Shown here piece by piece: positions 29,401 to 40,600 of a stretch of 64,000 bases of DNA. The position numbers and the translations under genes are program-made. How positions within the stretch are numbered: position 1 is the stretch's first letter; each line of letters opens with the position of its first letter. The notes below the pieces were generated by a model. That model saw only the letters and a program-made list of their open reading frames with translations. It was not told where the DNA came from and made no database searches. Source of the DNA: Trichoplax sp. H2 (lineage: Eukaryota > Placozoa > Uniplacotomia > Trichoplacea); NCBI GenBank assembly GCA_003344405.1, contig NOWV01000250.1, positions 26,355 through 90,354 of the forward strand, in the 5' to 3' direction.

Positions 29401-29424
29401 TCCATCAAAGGTTACAGAAATCAT
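14805..29424 (-). CDS. Nav-A: four-domain voltage-gated sodium channel alpha subunit (Nav2-like)
   Basis: This plasma-membrane pore-forming channel has four repeats of six transmembrane segments. The 24-exon model totals 5826 nt (1941 residues): 29424-29287, 28788-28661, 28271-28188, 27531-27403, 27309-27218, 27019-26804, 26707-26650, 25926-25782, 25530-25393, 25093-24439, 24026-23785, 23320-23135, 22946-22611, 22270-21416, 20818-20561, 20398-20225, 19938-19831, 19498-19235, 18308-18255, 18097-17960, 17789-17667, 17448-17310, 16611-16480 and 15838-14805. All phases match. Pore residues are D (TLDNW), E (LCGEW), E (TFEGW) and A (TSAGW), the DEEA filter known for Nav2-class channels, not the EEEE of Cav or DEKA of Nav1. 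The S4 segments are charged, the III-IV linker has LFMTESQ, and the C-terminus has an EF-hand-like region and an IQ motif. The start codon is the least certain part. Confidence 0.93.
16612..17309 (-). other. U12-like intron in Nav-A repeat IV (AT donor)
   Basis: The donor is atatcctttttt after a phase 1 G. A perfect TTCCTTAAC branch consensus lies near the 3' end. Three in-phase acceptors are possible (ending gaac, ccag or gcac). The gcac site, AT-AC, makes the downstream protein align without a gap to Nav-B and Nav-C, but is more distant from the branch motif than usual. Confidence 0.65.
17667..17789 (-). CDS. Nav-A III-IV linker (inactivation-gate exon)
   Basis: A 41-codon exon reading ..[17 protein letters not shown]... 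This corresponds to the IFMTEEQKKYYNAMK block of vertebrate Nav1, in which the IFM triad plugs the pore during fast inactivation. Here the triad is LFM. Boundaries: acceptor ctttatag and donor gtaatt, both phase 0. Confidence 0.93.
17960..20818 (-). CDS. Nav-A repeat III
   Basis: Exons: 20818-20561 (pre-S1, S1), 20398-20225 (S2-S3), 19938-19831 (S4: [17 protein letters not shown], five regularly spaced Arg), 19498-19235 (S5 and outer loop), 18308-18255 (ATFEGW, filter Glu) and 18097-17960 (S6: [13 protein letters not shown]). The intron that splits the pore helix between FEV and ATFEGW is absent from Nav-B and Nav-C. Confidence 0.93.
21416..22270 (-). CDS. Nav-A end of repeat II S6 and II-III linker
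   Basis: An 855 nt exon. It opens with [13 protein letters not shown], the cytoplasmic end of repeat II S6, then runs into a long polar, Ser/Asp-rich linker with short basic runs such as RRASSRRKS, typical of phosphorylatable linkers. It ends TDTE at donor gtaaag. Nav-B uses four exons for the corresponding segment. Confidence 0.9.
22611..24026 (-). CDS. Nav-A repeat II
   Basis: S1 lies in 24026-23785 ([18 protein letters not shown]) and S2-S3 plus the start of S4 in 23320-23135. The rest of S4 through S6 is in 22946-22611. The two exons join to read [16 protein letters not shown], the canonical repeat II sensor. The pore helix is [13 protein letters not shown] with the filter Glu. Confidence 0.93.
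24439..25093 (-). CDS. Nav-A I-II cytoplasmic linker
   Basis: A single 655 nt exon, phase 0 in and phase 1 out, bounded by acceptor ttttag and donor gtaagt. The sequence is polar, low in hydrophobic residues and shows no recognised domain, as usual for this linker. It is longer than the Nav-B counterpart (478 nt) and not alignable with it except at the flanks. The opposite strand carries an open frame that is only a shadow. Confidence 0.85.
25393..28788 (-). CDS. Nav-A repeat I (pre-S1 to S6)
   Basis: The pre-S1 exon 28788-28661 reads ..LFPPNNPIR.., the Nav signature before S1. S1 is 28271-28188, S2-S3 27531-27403, S4 27309-27218 ([11 protein letters not shown]) and S5 27019-26804 ([14 protein letters not shown]). 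The extracellular loop is 26707-26650 and 25926-25782, ending in the pore helix [13 protein letters not shown] with the filter Asp. S6 is 25530-25393 ([13 protein letters not shown]). The intron between 28661 and 28271 is U12-like. Confidence 0.92.
28272..28660 (-). other. U12-like intron in Nav-A repeat I (GT-AG subtype)
   Basis: The donor is gtatcctgct and the 3' end is ttcttgacttccttgtag: an RTATCC 5' site and a TTCTTGAC branch-like motif about 10 nt before the AG. It splits the codon between the pre-S1 exon and S1 in phase 2, exactly where Nav-B has an AT-AC intron. Confidence 0.75.
29287..29424 (-). CDS. Nav-A first exon (N-terminal cytoplasmic)
   Basis: The segment [13 protein letters not shown] just before the donor gtaagc aligns with HVVGKYVEDYDAMQ at the same place in the first exon of Nav-B, and both end in phase 0. 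That homology is what ties this exon to the channel. The ATG at 29424 gives a 46-codon exon. A possible acceptor (cttgtag) at about 29392 leaves open an additional upstream exon. Confidence 0.65.
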
Positions 29425-32394
29425 TTTAAGGAAAAGAAGCTATTAGCAATGATTCCAGTTGTTTTTCAAATAAAGAAGGCTATTTGATTTACAAGTTGAA
29501 GATTAAAAGAAGCAAAAATTTACTATTAAAACGACTACCATGATAACTGTGATCACAATTTCAGTTTATAAGCCTCAAATAGAAACTAAACGAGTTACAT
29601 CCAAAGCAAATTCTTTAGAGTTTTGGATTTGAATAATACATAATTTAAAAGATATAGAATCACTAACCTTCATAGTCTGGGGTATTTACGGAAATAACAT
29701 GGCCATAACCTTGATCCATCTTGGATTTATATTACAAGTGTTTCTTTAGATATACTGGATTAATAGCGGTGTTAAATATTGCAAAGAATTCTTTGCTGTA
29801 ATACCAAACCAATTCTTGACTACAACATTACAATTTATAATTCCATATTTAATTTTTAATTTGCTGTAAGCAGTTTATACAAAAATTTGTCACCGTAACT
29901 TATGCCTATTCACAATTTATCAAACGAAATCTTTTCCACAATATTTTCTGAGTTTTTAGTACAGTATTAAATTTACTATGATAAAGGGTGAAAAATATCT
30001 CCAATCATGAATCCTTCATTGAAAAAGATGCCATATGTTGATTTCTAGGAAAAAGAAATTTATATAGAATATAAATTGTTGATTACAATTCCTTTTAGAT
30101 ACAATGCAGAAGTGAAGGGGCCAGGAATTCTCTGAATGCTGACTAAGGTATCAATGAAATTAATATTAGCGTAACGGTAAATATCATATTGAAACAATCA
30201 GTAATGAAATTAGGACTAGAACAATTAGAAAAGTACCACATGAGCTCCCCTGGGTAGTTAAGCCTAAGTATAGTATCTCTGTTTCGTCGACTACAATCAA
30301 AAACCACGAAGAGATTAAAATTAGTTTGAAGAACAAGATCAAGAAACCTTATTGGCATATAATATAATGCTAGACAATTATTTGTTCTAGTAGAGTTGGC
30401 TTGATAGTCAAATTGATATAATCTTATTTTTAATATCGATATTCTTTACGAACTAAAATAATTTGGAAACTCTCACTCTGCTTCGTCCAAAGATTCAGAA
30501 ATTACTCTCCGTATAAGGATGACAGTTGATATCAATGTTGTAAAAAAAATTTTGAAAGATCAAATTTTGCCTGAAATAACTTGATCTTTCGCGATCTCAT
30601 CACTCTATTAAAATTATCAAGATGAAAAATTTGCTACTGTATTTCAGCTATTGCAGGTATTGTGCACTTGCACATGAATATACCGGTAAATTTATGTAGT
30701 TTCATTATTGGTAGGTTTCGCTAAAAACGAATTGTTATTGTTTTTATGGAACCTTACAGGAGCTTTAGTTATGGATGCAGAATTTAAAATTATCCATTAC
30801 CTCGTCACAGCACCTGGTCTAAAATATAGATATAAAAACTAGGCATGTATCTGTCCCTATCCGATTACAGTTTAAAGACATTTAACCTCGTTAATCTTGT
30901 AAAAAAATAGTCAAAATTGAAATATACGCGCATACTAGTGTAATGACCGAGTTAGTATTTTACTATTACTATAGGTTCGCGCCTCTAACTCTTAATCTGA
31001 ATTATTTAAGTTGAGCAAATCCTTATGATATGCAATAAAAGGTCACAACCAAGAGAGTAGTTTTAAAACTACATTTATTATTCCGCCTATCCGTGAGAGT
31101 GAATTCAATTTTCATCTGTCATATAATCAGTCAGAAACGGTTAAGATAAACTGGATAAACGGACTTAGATTATTTTTACAAGCAATCATTTCCATACAAA
31201 ATCATATAGCATAAGCTTATATTCAATTGTAAACGTATTAATCTAATACTGTTAAAAAACAGAAATCGGCTCTATTGAAGATGAAACGGACAACTTTTAA
31301 CACATGACTAATAGTTTATCAATATCTAAATCATTACAACTAGTTAAATAGAACGTAATCAGAATGCTACAATTTCAGTCGTATTAAAATACTTCTAAAT
31401 AGCTATTGATATTCTTTGGTAAATACGGTAATGTTGGAGTGCTATTCTACACTTTGATATCACATGTTGAAATCTACTAATCTTTTAATTTAAATATTAC
31501 TCTAAATAATTTTTGATTAGCCACAGACTATACTATGCTAGCTGTTCCAACGTCAATACTTTTATACGATTTAATTCGTAAGGATAGCCAGAGTGACAGG
31601 TAAGGATAAAATTTTAAATAAGTTGGAATTACTTCTTTATCATCGTACCTGGAGTGGAATAGAGAATATCTTTTAATTACGTTCATCTTTGCTTCATATG
31701 AACTTTTTGTGATCGTTTATCAGCCTTAATCTACGTCATAGCGTTAAAAAATCTATTTTGTCTAATCCTACAAAATAAGCCTGAACGGTCAAAGCAACAA
31801 CAGACTCAAAAGCAAGAAAGAATATGATGTAAATACGAGTATATGATCAATATAAATTACATCCAGAACAAAACATTCGGAAGAGAATAAAGTCGTTGGG
31901 ATTTAAATAATTTGAGCAATAGGCCATAGCCAATACTTAACTTACTCATCACTTAAGAAATCTGCTACTAGATTGTATTTTGCGCTAGCGACTGAATTAA
32001 AAGTGTTACATAATAAATCTATCGCTATTCTCTACATTAGTAATTTTTATGCTATCTATTACTACATAGATAGCCTCGTAAAGGGTACCATACTTTCGCC
32101 TGGTATCATGCAGGATATTAAATCCTCTTTGATTAGCCTAGCTACTGTAGTTAGAGTTTCTGTAATGATCAAAACATAGCATCATGCTGAAAGAATTCAA
32201 ACCATATTGATTAAGGACTTTCTTAACATAATAAATATTACTTACTTAAAATTATAGACTAATCCGACTTTATTGCGAAGTTTTCTCTTGATTTGACGGT
32301 AATTTATTCCTCCAACTTAACTTAAATTTTCTTAAACTTTAATACGAGAATAGACCAAAATTCTTTTCTTAGACATCTTACTAATATCAAAGTG

Positions 32395-32615
32395 TAGTAA
32401 TACTAATGAAACGACACTTTCATAAAAGCGAAAGTCATGAGTTTACGAAAACTAGTAGCAATATATTTTGATTAGGATAGCTTTCTATTATTTTTAGGTA
32501 AGCACTGTTTCTTAGGCATGTTTCTTATATTAAGCAATGAAATGATCCTTCCATAACAATGAAGTTGATGAATTTACGAGAACCAGTAGCTATATATTTT
32601 GATTAGGGTAACTTT
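32395..32615. repeat. Tandem duplication, period ~133 bp
   Basis: The block gaGTTTACGAaAACtAGTAGC with its downstream atattttgattagg run at ~32438 recurs at ~32571 with a few substitutions. The flanking rows (aatgaaacga / caatgaaatga) are also related. It lies in the Nav-A to Nav-B spacer. Confidence 0.6.
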
Positions 32616-35600
32616 TATCATGCTTATCATATCTGTAAATTCTTTTACGTACTGAAATTGCTATAGCGAATAATTAAATCTTATAGCCGTATACGCGTAT
32701 AACCGTATTAGCTTATCCAGGTACCTATTAATAGCTATGAGAGTAAAGATGATTCAATAGATCTAATCTCTCTATATTAATATTCACTACATATAATCAA
32801 AATTTAGAATAAAATTTGCTGTGAATTGTTTTAAAAATTCCTTATTAACCCTAAAAACAATGATAGAATCAATCGAAAGCCTAATAAAACTTTACAAAAA
32901 GGGATTTATTTCATGTTACTCTCCTGAAATCCCTTTTACACCAATACTTAATAATGTAACTGGAAAATTTATAAGAAATCATTTATATTTATACTAATTA
33001 AATTTATCCTAAAGTATTCAACTAATGTAATTAACTACAAATGAGGAAGGATGAACAATTTGTGTAATTAAAATTTATTATTGAAAGCTGCAAATAGCGC
33101 CCACTCTAAAGGGCCATGTGCAGCTAATTTTTCTAAAATGATCGTACGTACTTATTTAGATGGCTGCACTTACTTTTTTAGTTACTTATCTGCGACGCTT
33201 TATTCCGAAGATCACGATTTCTATAATACCCACAGATACTAGGCATAATTAATTTTCAAAGCCAATATTTATATATTTGCCTAGAGACGAACATTGTGAT
33301 GCTATAGCATTCTTTATGGCGAAATCTTTTAAAATTAAGAAATTTATAATCCCTACGGGTATCAGTCATAAAATTAAAACAAATATTTCATACAAATTTA
33401 TCCAGATAATCCATTTTATGGCCAATATTTCGCCAATTTATATAGATAAGATGTCATGGGTTGTATTATTCTTGCTTTATAGCATAATCTGGTATAATCA
33501 TATTTATTGATAATTCTTCTAATTACTAATTCATTTTCTAGCGAATATTTGACACCATTATTTAAATAGAGAAAAATATGAAAGTAAAATAATTGTGGGA
33601 TGAATTCATTTATATCGTGACAATTAAACCCAATGATAACAGCAATATTGTGGCCTTATACTGCTTGAAAATGAAATACTACCAGAACTAGTCGATTTGC
33701 ATGTAACCTAATTGGTAACAACCCTATTTTTGATTAGCTCCAAAGCAGATGCTATGTACGAAATTTTGGCTGTACCCTTCCTATCTATCACATTTGTCTA
33801 CATTACAACCACCGGAAAAATCAATTATCTAAAAAATTAATAAGCTTTGATATTCTTTATAGGATTTTGACAGCAACAACTGCATCTATTATGTTTTATC
33901 TATAATTCTCTTAAAAACATCTTGAACAGATCATTTATGAAAGCGATATAGGCTCTTAAAAAAGCCGTATAATGCTAGAACATTGTGAATATTGGTTTGT
34001 CTTTATAGCACTTTCCATTTTCTGCCGTGGAAGCCAGCTGATAAAGAGCATAGCTCTATCAAATTCTTGATCGCTTAACATTTGATACTTGAATAATTGA
34101 CAGTTTCTATCTGAAATTTGATTTTTATTAGCCAGAAACTTTCGTTCGAAATGATCTTGTCCAAACACATCTAGAATTGGCAATAATGATATTGGTGGCT
34201 TCAACTAATCACAATTGAGATATTCCTGTAAATATGGCAATAGTAGATAATGAAGTATCAATGATGTGCCATAATACAGTTTGTTGCATCAAATAGAGTA
34301 ATTATAGATTCATTACGTATGATAAATATTGAAGGGAAAATTTCTCAAATTAATTATTATAAACTCTAAAAATTGATCTTATTCGCCAACTAAAATCAAG
34401 TATTCCCTTTCTTTGAAAATTAGAATTATCACAACTTTATTAGATATAATCTATAAAGTATGGGCAATCAATATAACAGGACAAAATAGAATTACTTTGC
34501 TGCTAGCATTCTTATTATAAGTGACGAAAAATCGAAACTTTAGTCCTAGGTTATTAAAGTTTCATTGTAAAAATAAAATTTACATAAAGGCCCCAAATGA
34601 AGCATAGAAAGCTACATTGCTTACCGCTCAGTGTACTAGTATCTATTAATATCAATTTCATGAACTATCAGAATAATAAGGCATTTATTTCGCCAAGTTT
34701 TTATGTAGTTAATTAATGATATTCTATAACGTAAAGCGTCCTAATTTTACGTATAAAGTCATAGTTATAGCTATTGCAAGGTTATCAATATATTGTGAAT
34801 CAAAATTCATTCATACTGAAGCCGTCGTGACTAGGAAGTTAAATACCTATATAGAATTAGAATTTATCATAACTATGGAATAGAACTACTTATTGATGCA
34901 TATTTGCTTAATAATATCATTGAACAAAATAAAACAATGCAGTAATATCTGATATAAATGATGCATATGATATTAACAATTATTCATGTGCCTTGGGGCT
35001 ACAGTGATTTAGTAGGAAGGAAAAGTATCTAAATAATGCATTACATACTTTACCATTAATCTGTGAAATACTATCTCCTCGTATTTCATTAAAAAATTAG
35101 ACCTTAACTGTTACATAGGCTACTCGAACCCTTAAAGGAGCTGGTTCATATTAAATATAATTCTTTATAACAATTTATGTGTATAGACAGCTTAGATAGC
35201 TTACAGTGCAATGGATATAATAATATTAAATTAAAAATTTCTAGATCAAGAAATATTAATTTTGTGTTCTAATTACTAGGCGATAAAATAATTAAATCTT
35301 TTTATTTCTAAGTCGAGGAATAATCCAACCATATTTTTCATACTATCAGTTTTTCTTATGTTGCCATGTATCTCAGGATAATCGTAGAAATTTATCTTCT
35401 TGCATCAAACTGATGGATAACCTCCATTGCCTTTATCAATTACAAGTTGGTATTTGCTTGTCTCAGCGATTCTTTCCTTGCTGAAAGTAAAGGAGATACA
35501 AGTCAATAGTATATCCCGTGTTGATATATGATTAATCTTGCCTGCAAATTATTCTCCAAATTTATACATTTTATTTACTTTCATCTTTGAAATACATATT

Positions 35601-35699
35601 TTAGTGTATATCATGATCCCATATAATAATTAAGGAAAATTACCGATAAATCAAAAGATAGACTTGTTAAACTATGGTTTAATTAGATTGTATTGTAAC

Positions 35700-36190
35700 T
35701 TTAATACATTCTTAAATATAGGCATTTAATATTGTTCTAAAATATAGATGTTTACGGTCTAATTGCACTATAGCCAAATATAGTTTATCGTTTTTAGCGT
35801 GTACAGTCTTCGCTATTTTCTAAAACTGTTTTCTACTGCAATGTTAGAAAGCAAAAACGTTAGTACTGCATATGTACAGTATAGTACGAGAAGTATAACG
35901 AGTGAGGAATCTAACAGTAATCTATTATGGTATATATTATATCTAGTACTACATTCTTCTTCTTTGCATATATCCTATCTTTAAAACTATCAATACTATC
36001 GATTTCTACCTCAGATTTCGTTAGTTGTTATAGTCACAGTATTAGTATTGTCTCGCGTGACTTCACGATAGCTTACACGCTACTTTACCGTGACTACCAC
36101 ATTGTATATAATTATAATCTGCAATAAATATCCTTTTTCGGCTAAAATCTTATTCTCCGTATAGTACTAATCCACTACCGCTAATTCATC
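35700..36190. repeat. Dispersed repeat, copy 1 of 2
   Basis: About 490 bp directly downstream of the Nav-B stop. It matches 47230-47700 in the same orientation. Shared blocks include cctcagatttcgttagttg, acttcacgatagcttac and ctaccacattgtat, in the same order and spacing with scattered substitutions and small indels. No open frame of note; no clear terminal inverted repeats. Confidence 0.7.
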
Positions 36191-36200
36191 GAACCCTTAA

Positions 36201-37668
36201 TCACATAAAAAGTATCCAATTAAAGTTAACGTCGTAACCTTGTCTTCTTTTATATGTCAAAGCTTTCCAACGCCGGAAACTCGACCTTAATAGTATTACA
36301 GGTTCAACTTCATCACTCAAAACTCTCGATGTCACTGTTTCACCAGATTTATTGCTCCATTTGGGAAATTTGGTATGAAATACACCATGAATTTTTTCTA
36401 GTAATTGCTCGTATTCGTCTTTAAATTCTTGACTAATTTCATCGATTATCTTTTCCATTAATTTGCTGAGCAAAGCAGCAATAACATCCAAACAATGAAT
36501 ATTACCTCCATAATAGACTGGTAGATTTAAACTAATGCAAACGTATATATTGGGTATTGGAGTACCAAAGGGAGGTGGTAATTCATTTAATAGCAAAGAC
36601 AGTTCTTCATAATGGATAAATTGCGTTGCTTCTGGATCGTATTTTGCCCATGTCTCAAAAAAGGTACTGATATCTTCTTCGGATACTGTAGCTGAATCAG
36701 CATCGACGCAGTCTTGATAATTACTCAAGATTACAGCGACAAATAAATTGATTAGTACGAACCAGGTCAATAAAATATAAGAAATAATATAAATGGTAGC
36801 TAGATGAGGGCTTCCACAGTTCCCAGTAGGCACAAAGGTTGATACTGCAGATGCTGATGTACATTTAGGTGGCTGAATAGATAATGCGTGATGAAAATCT
36901 GTCCAACCAGCAGCAGTACTAAGCTGGACGAGTATAATGCTTGTAGTTATAAAATTTTCAAAATTGAGACTTTTAGTGATGACACCGTGATATTTAACAT
37001 GGTTAAAAACTGACATTCCAATGATAGCGTAAATAAATGAGACTACTGCAATTAAAATAGCAATATTAAAGAGAGCTGGTATGGACGCAATTAATGCCAT
37101 AAGCAGTCGACGCATTCCTTGAGCGTGGCGTAGTAAACGGATCATTCGCACAATTCGAAATATTCTTATAGCTCGTATAATGGCCGGACTAACTCGAAAT
37201 GTAACAGATGGCAAGTTGCTTAAGACAATTCCTGTAATGGAAGCCAATACTATAAGTAGATCAAAAATATTCCATATATCTTTGAAGAAGTAGATACGAA
37301 ATGCCAATAACTTCAAGATGCATTCTAGTGTGTAGAAGCATGTAAAACCATAATTGAGAATATCTGCAATCGACAGCGCGTCAAGAAAAATAATGCAACG
37401 AAATCTTATTCAAATTACAAACTGGATTGCTATGTAAACTTCATATGAGATGATTTAACTTAAGCGATACTTAATAGAAATACTTGTAATGAGACGTAAT
37501 TCACTACGAAATAGTTATAGAAAGGATATTTAAGACTTGGGTAATCAACGCCGATTGTTGGTAATGGATGAACATCATGGCTACTATGTTCAATACAACG
37601 ACGGTCATGGAGAACAGTTCATACTTCTTATTAAGGAATATAGATACCAAAGCCTTTTGCCATTTAAA
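36201..37668 (-). CDS. Nav-B repeat IV and C-terminus
   Basis: Exon 37668-37530 carries S1. After an intron with an atatcctttc donor, exon 37363-36201 runs from S2 to the stop. S4 is IIRAIRIFRIVRMIRLL and the filter is STAAGW (Ala). The tail has [20 protein letters not shown] (EF-hand-like). The IQ position reads VILLRSSFRRWKAL, with Leu in place of the calmodulin-anchoring Gln. The exon merges two exons of Nav-A. Confidence 0.93.
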
Positions 37669-40600
37669 CTGTTTTTCAACAATAAGAAACAAGCAAACTT
37701 ATTATCTCACATAGAAATGGCTCACTTAGGTAAGGTAATAGTTAGTGTTAAGTTATTTAATATTTTAAAATTCTAGTATTATTATTATTATTAACGATCC
37801 ACGAACTATAATTCTAAAGTCAAGTAGAAAAGAAAATCGAAATTAATTCTAGACCTTAACTTTGACCTTAACAAAATGATTTATTTCCGAGATAAAACAC
37901 TTTTACGACAAATATTAACTACTTTATCTCATTTAAAATTTTACAATAATGTCGTAAATATCGATAATTTCGGCCACTATAAATTTACTGTGGGAGGTGG
38001 ATCACTTTTGATTAATTTTGCTTTCATGAGTCTTTTCATCATTCTATACCAATGAAGTTGAGATTCCGTAAACAAAGCTTGAATAGAGTTGCCTCTACGT
38101 TTTGATATATACTAAAATTTCATTAACATTATAAGCTGTTAGTAAATTCTATATGATATTGTAAATAGCATATTAGATTCAGCAGGTATTACGAGTTCTA
38201 AGTATTGCATACAGTATATAAGCATCAGTTCATTTACCTAAGATCTACAAAATTGATGCTATAGTAGTATGATAAATTCAACTTATGACAGTGGTAATGT
38301 GTTTTAAAAGTACAATCGGGCTGGTGATATAAAATATGCATCATTTGATATAGAATATGAATAGCCTGTGTAAGTTAAAAGACGTGCAGACTATTTTATA
38401 TCGCATTCGAGATTTGCTCTATTTTAAGACTCGAATTTCGAGTTAAAGGGTTGTGTTGTGAACCTAGGGGCTAAAAAGTGATTCAATTCACATAGAAATA
38501 AGGGGCATAGTTAGTTTAAAGACTTTGGTTTAATTTGATTAAGTACTAGTGCTCCTTTAACTTCATAATTGATAGGTCGGGACTGTAAATTAAAAGATAT
38601 TTATCGGGAATCTAGAACTAAAAGTTTTCATTTTGTTACTGGGACTTATAACGAGTTGTAGTAAAGCAATTTCTCCAAGTTGACAATAAATCTGACAAAC
38701 TGGATTTATCTAAGTAAATTAGTTAGCATTATCACAATAAAATTTAAACTGTAACGCTATCTATAATAAGTTATCGACAAGAAGAGCTCTCCATTTACTG
38801 GGTGCACACATTTATGAATTGTTGTGCGAAATCTATTACTGCAGCACATATTAGTAGCCCCTATACTAAATAACAATTTAACCGCAGTACTAAACTAGTA
38901 CTGCTCTACGTGAGTTCATCATAACTTTGGAAAGCATTAGATTAACTTTAAAATTGAAATAACGACATGCAGATTTCTATCAGATAACGGAAATTCAAAT
39001 ACTTAATTTAATGTTGCTTATGGTAATAATTTAACTTTACTCTACTAAGCATCAATTGCTTAAAGTCAAGCTTGCAGGTAAGTAAACTTTCTCATTAGGT
39101 CCAAATATGCCTTTGATACGTACCTTTTTGCGTGAACTATAAAATTGATCAATGATGACACCAGCAATTAAATTTAGAGTGAGAAATACGCCAACAAAGA
39201 TAAATGCGATAAAAAATAATCGTGCTGGTAAACTGTTCAACGATTTAGGCTGCAAATCTTTCTAAAATAATCAAAGAATAATTTCAATTAATGAAAAGTT
39301 AGTCAAAGATTTCTAGTGAAAGAATTAAAAGTACCTAAACTAAGAAAATGCTCTACAATAGTATGATTGAAGATTGATACAATTATAGCTATCACTTCGA
39401 AATACTTTAAAATTTTTTAAGTATCTAATATTTCTAAAATAGTTATAGAATAGATATTAATCGATGAAAAGCTTCTTAACAATTTTTAGCAATAGAATTA
39501 AAGTGGTCAGATTAACAAAAATACTCTACAGTAGTATGATTAAAGATCGATATGATTATATCTAGCACCCGGTAACACTTTAAGACTTTTAAGCCTCTAA
39601 TCTTTCTAATATGATCAAATACCACCTACAGTAAATGCCCATAATTAATGAAAAAGTTACTTAACATCGTCTTAATTGATAAACTGTATGACGTTTAGAC
39701 GAATGGAGATTATGTTTGAAATTTGCTAAGGTATAGCTTTTAGTTTACAATTCCTTCGAAGGTGATGAAGGATTCTCAATAGCTCTAACTAACGGACAGT
39801 TACGGTTTTCAAAACAATTTAAATGCACAATATATACTACTAGTATAAGTAGCTGTGATATATGTTCCGGATAGGTATTGATAAAATTATAATTATTGCA
39901 GCAATTAGAAGTATAAAGTAACTAAACAATTAGGATTTATAATAGCTGTCTTATCCAATCTTGCTTATTTTACTGTTCTATAGACTATGATGATTGTTAT
40001 TATAAAATTATACGCGCTCAAACGACGAACTATTATAATACCCCGCGAGCGTCTACGGCACTTTTCATTAATCTTTTCCAGCCATCTAACGTTGCTATGT
40101 GGAATAATGATATTAATGCATTGCCTAAATTATCAAAATTCATGACAGGATTTCGCCAATAATATCCCATATTGTCACATTCTGTTTTGTTAGTAACATT
40201 GGCTAGCGTTGAATTATCTACGTTGATTAAACATCGGCCAAAAGTACCGGCAAAGAGTTGCACTCCAGTAATAGCGAAAATCAACCAAAATATGGAACAA
40301 ACCAAGAAGACATTCACGATAGAAGGAATAGACATTACTAAAGCTGCAACAATGACCTAGACGTTTGCAAAAAATATTCATCTTTTATCAGCAGCACATT
40401 ATTATTTTGTTAGAAAAGCGATCAAAGGGAATACAGGTAAGTTATCGTAACATCACTCAACCAATTGATAAAATTATAAAGAAGAGAAATGCTGATAAGT
40501 ATCTACATTATTATTTTATAAGATAGTTACTCCGGGAGTAACTCATAAATTAAATCTTTTTACTACGAAATTTGTGCTTATGTTCTTCCACTAATAACAC

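Larger units (their letters stand above)
29425..36200. other. Nav-A to Nav-B spacer
   Basis: Very AT-rich, 6.8 kb, with no exon that I can join to a gene. It should hold the Nav-A promoter and 5' UTR and the Nav-B 3' UTR. An isolated 82-codon minus-strand frame at 34204-33956 has no recognisable motif. A local duplication occupies ~32395-32615 and the first copy of a dispersed repeat ~35700-36190. Confidence 0.6.

Noticed and set aside
14805-29424. Calcium channel (Cav) identity for the array
   Set aside because: Filter residues are D/E/E/A rather than four acidic residues, and the III-IV linker carries the Nav-type FMTESQ..WYNVMK block.
35799-36127. Overlapping plus-strand frames after Nav-B
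   Set aside because: They lie within the dispersed repeat and are not preserved in its second copy.
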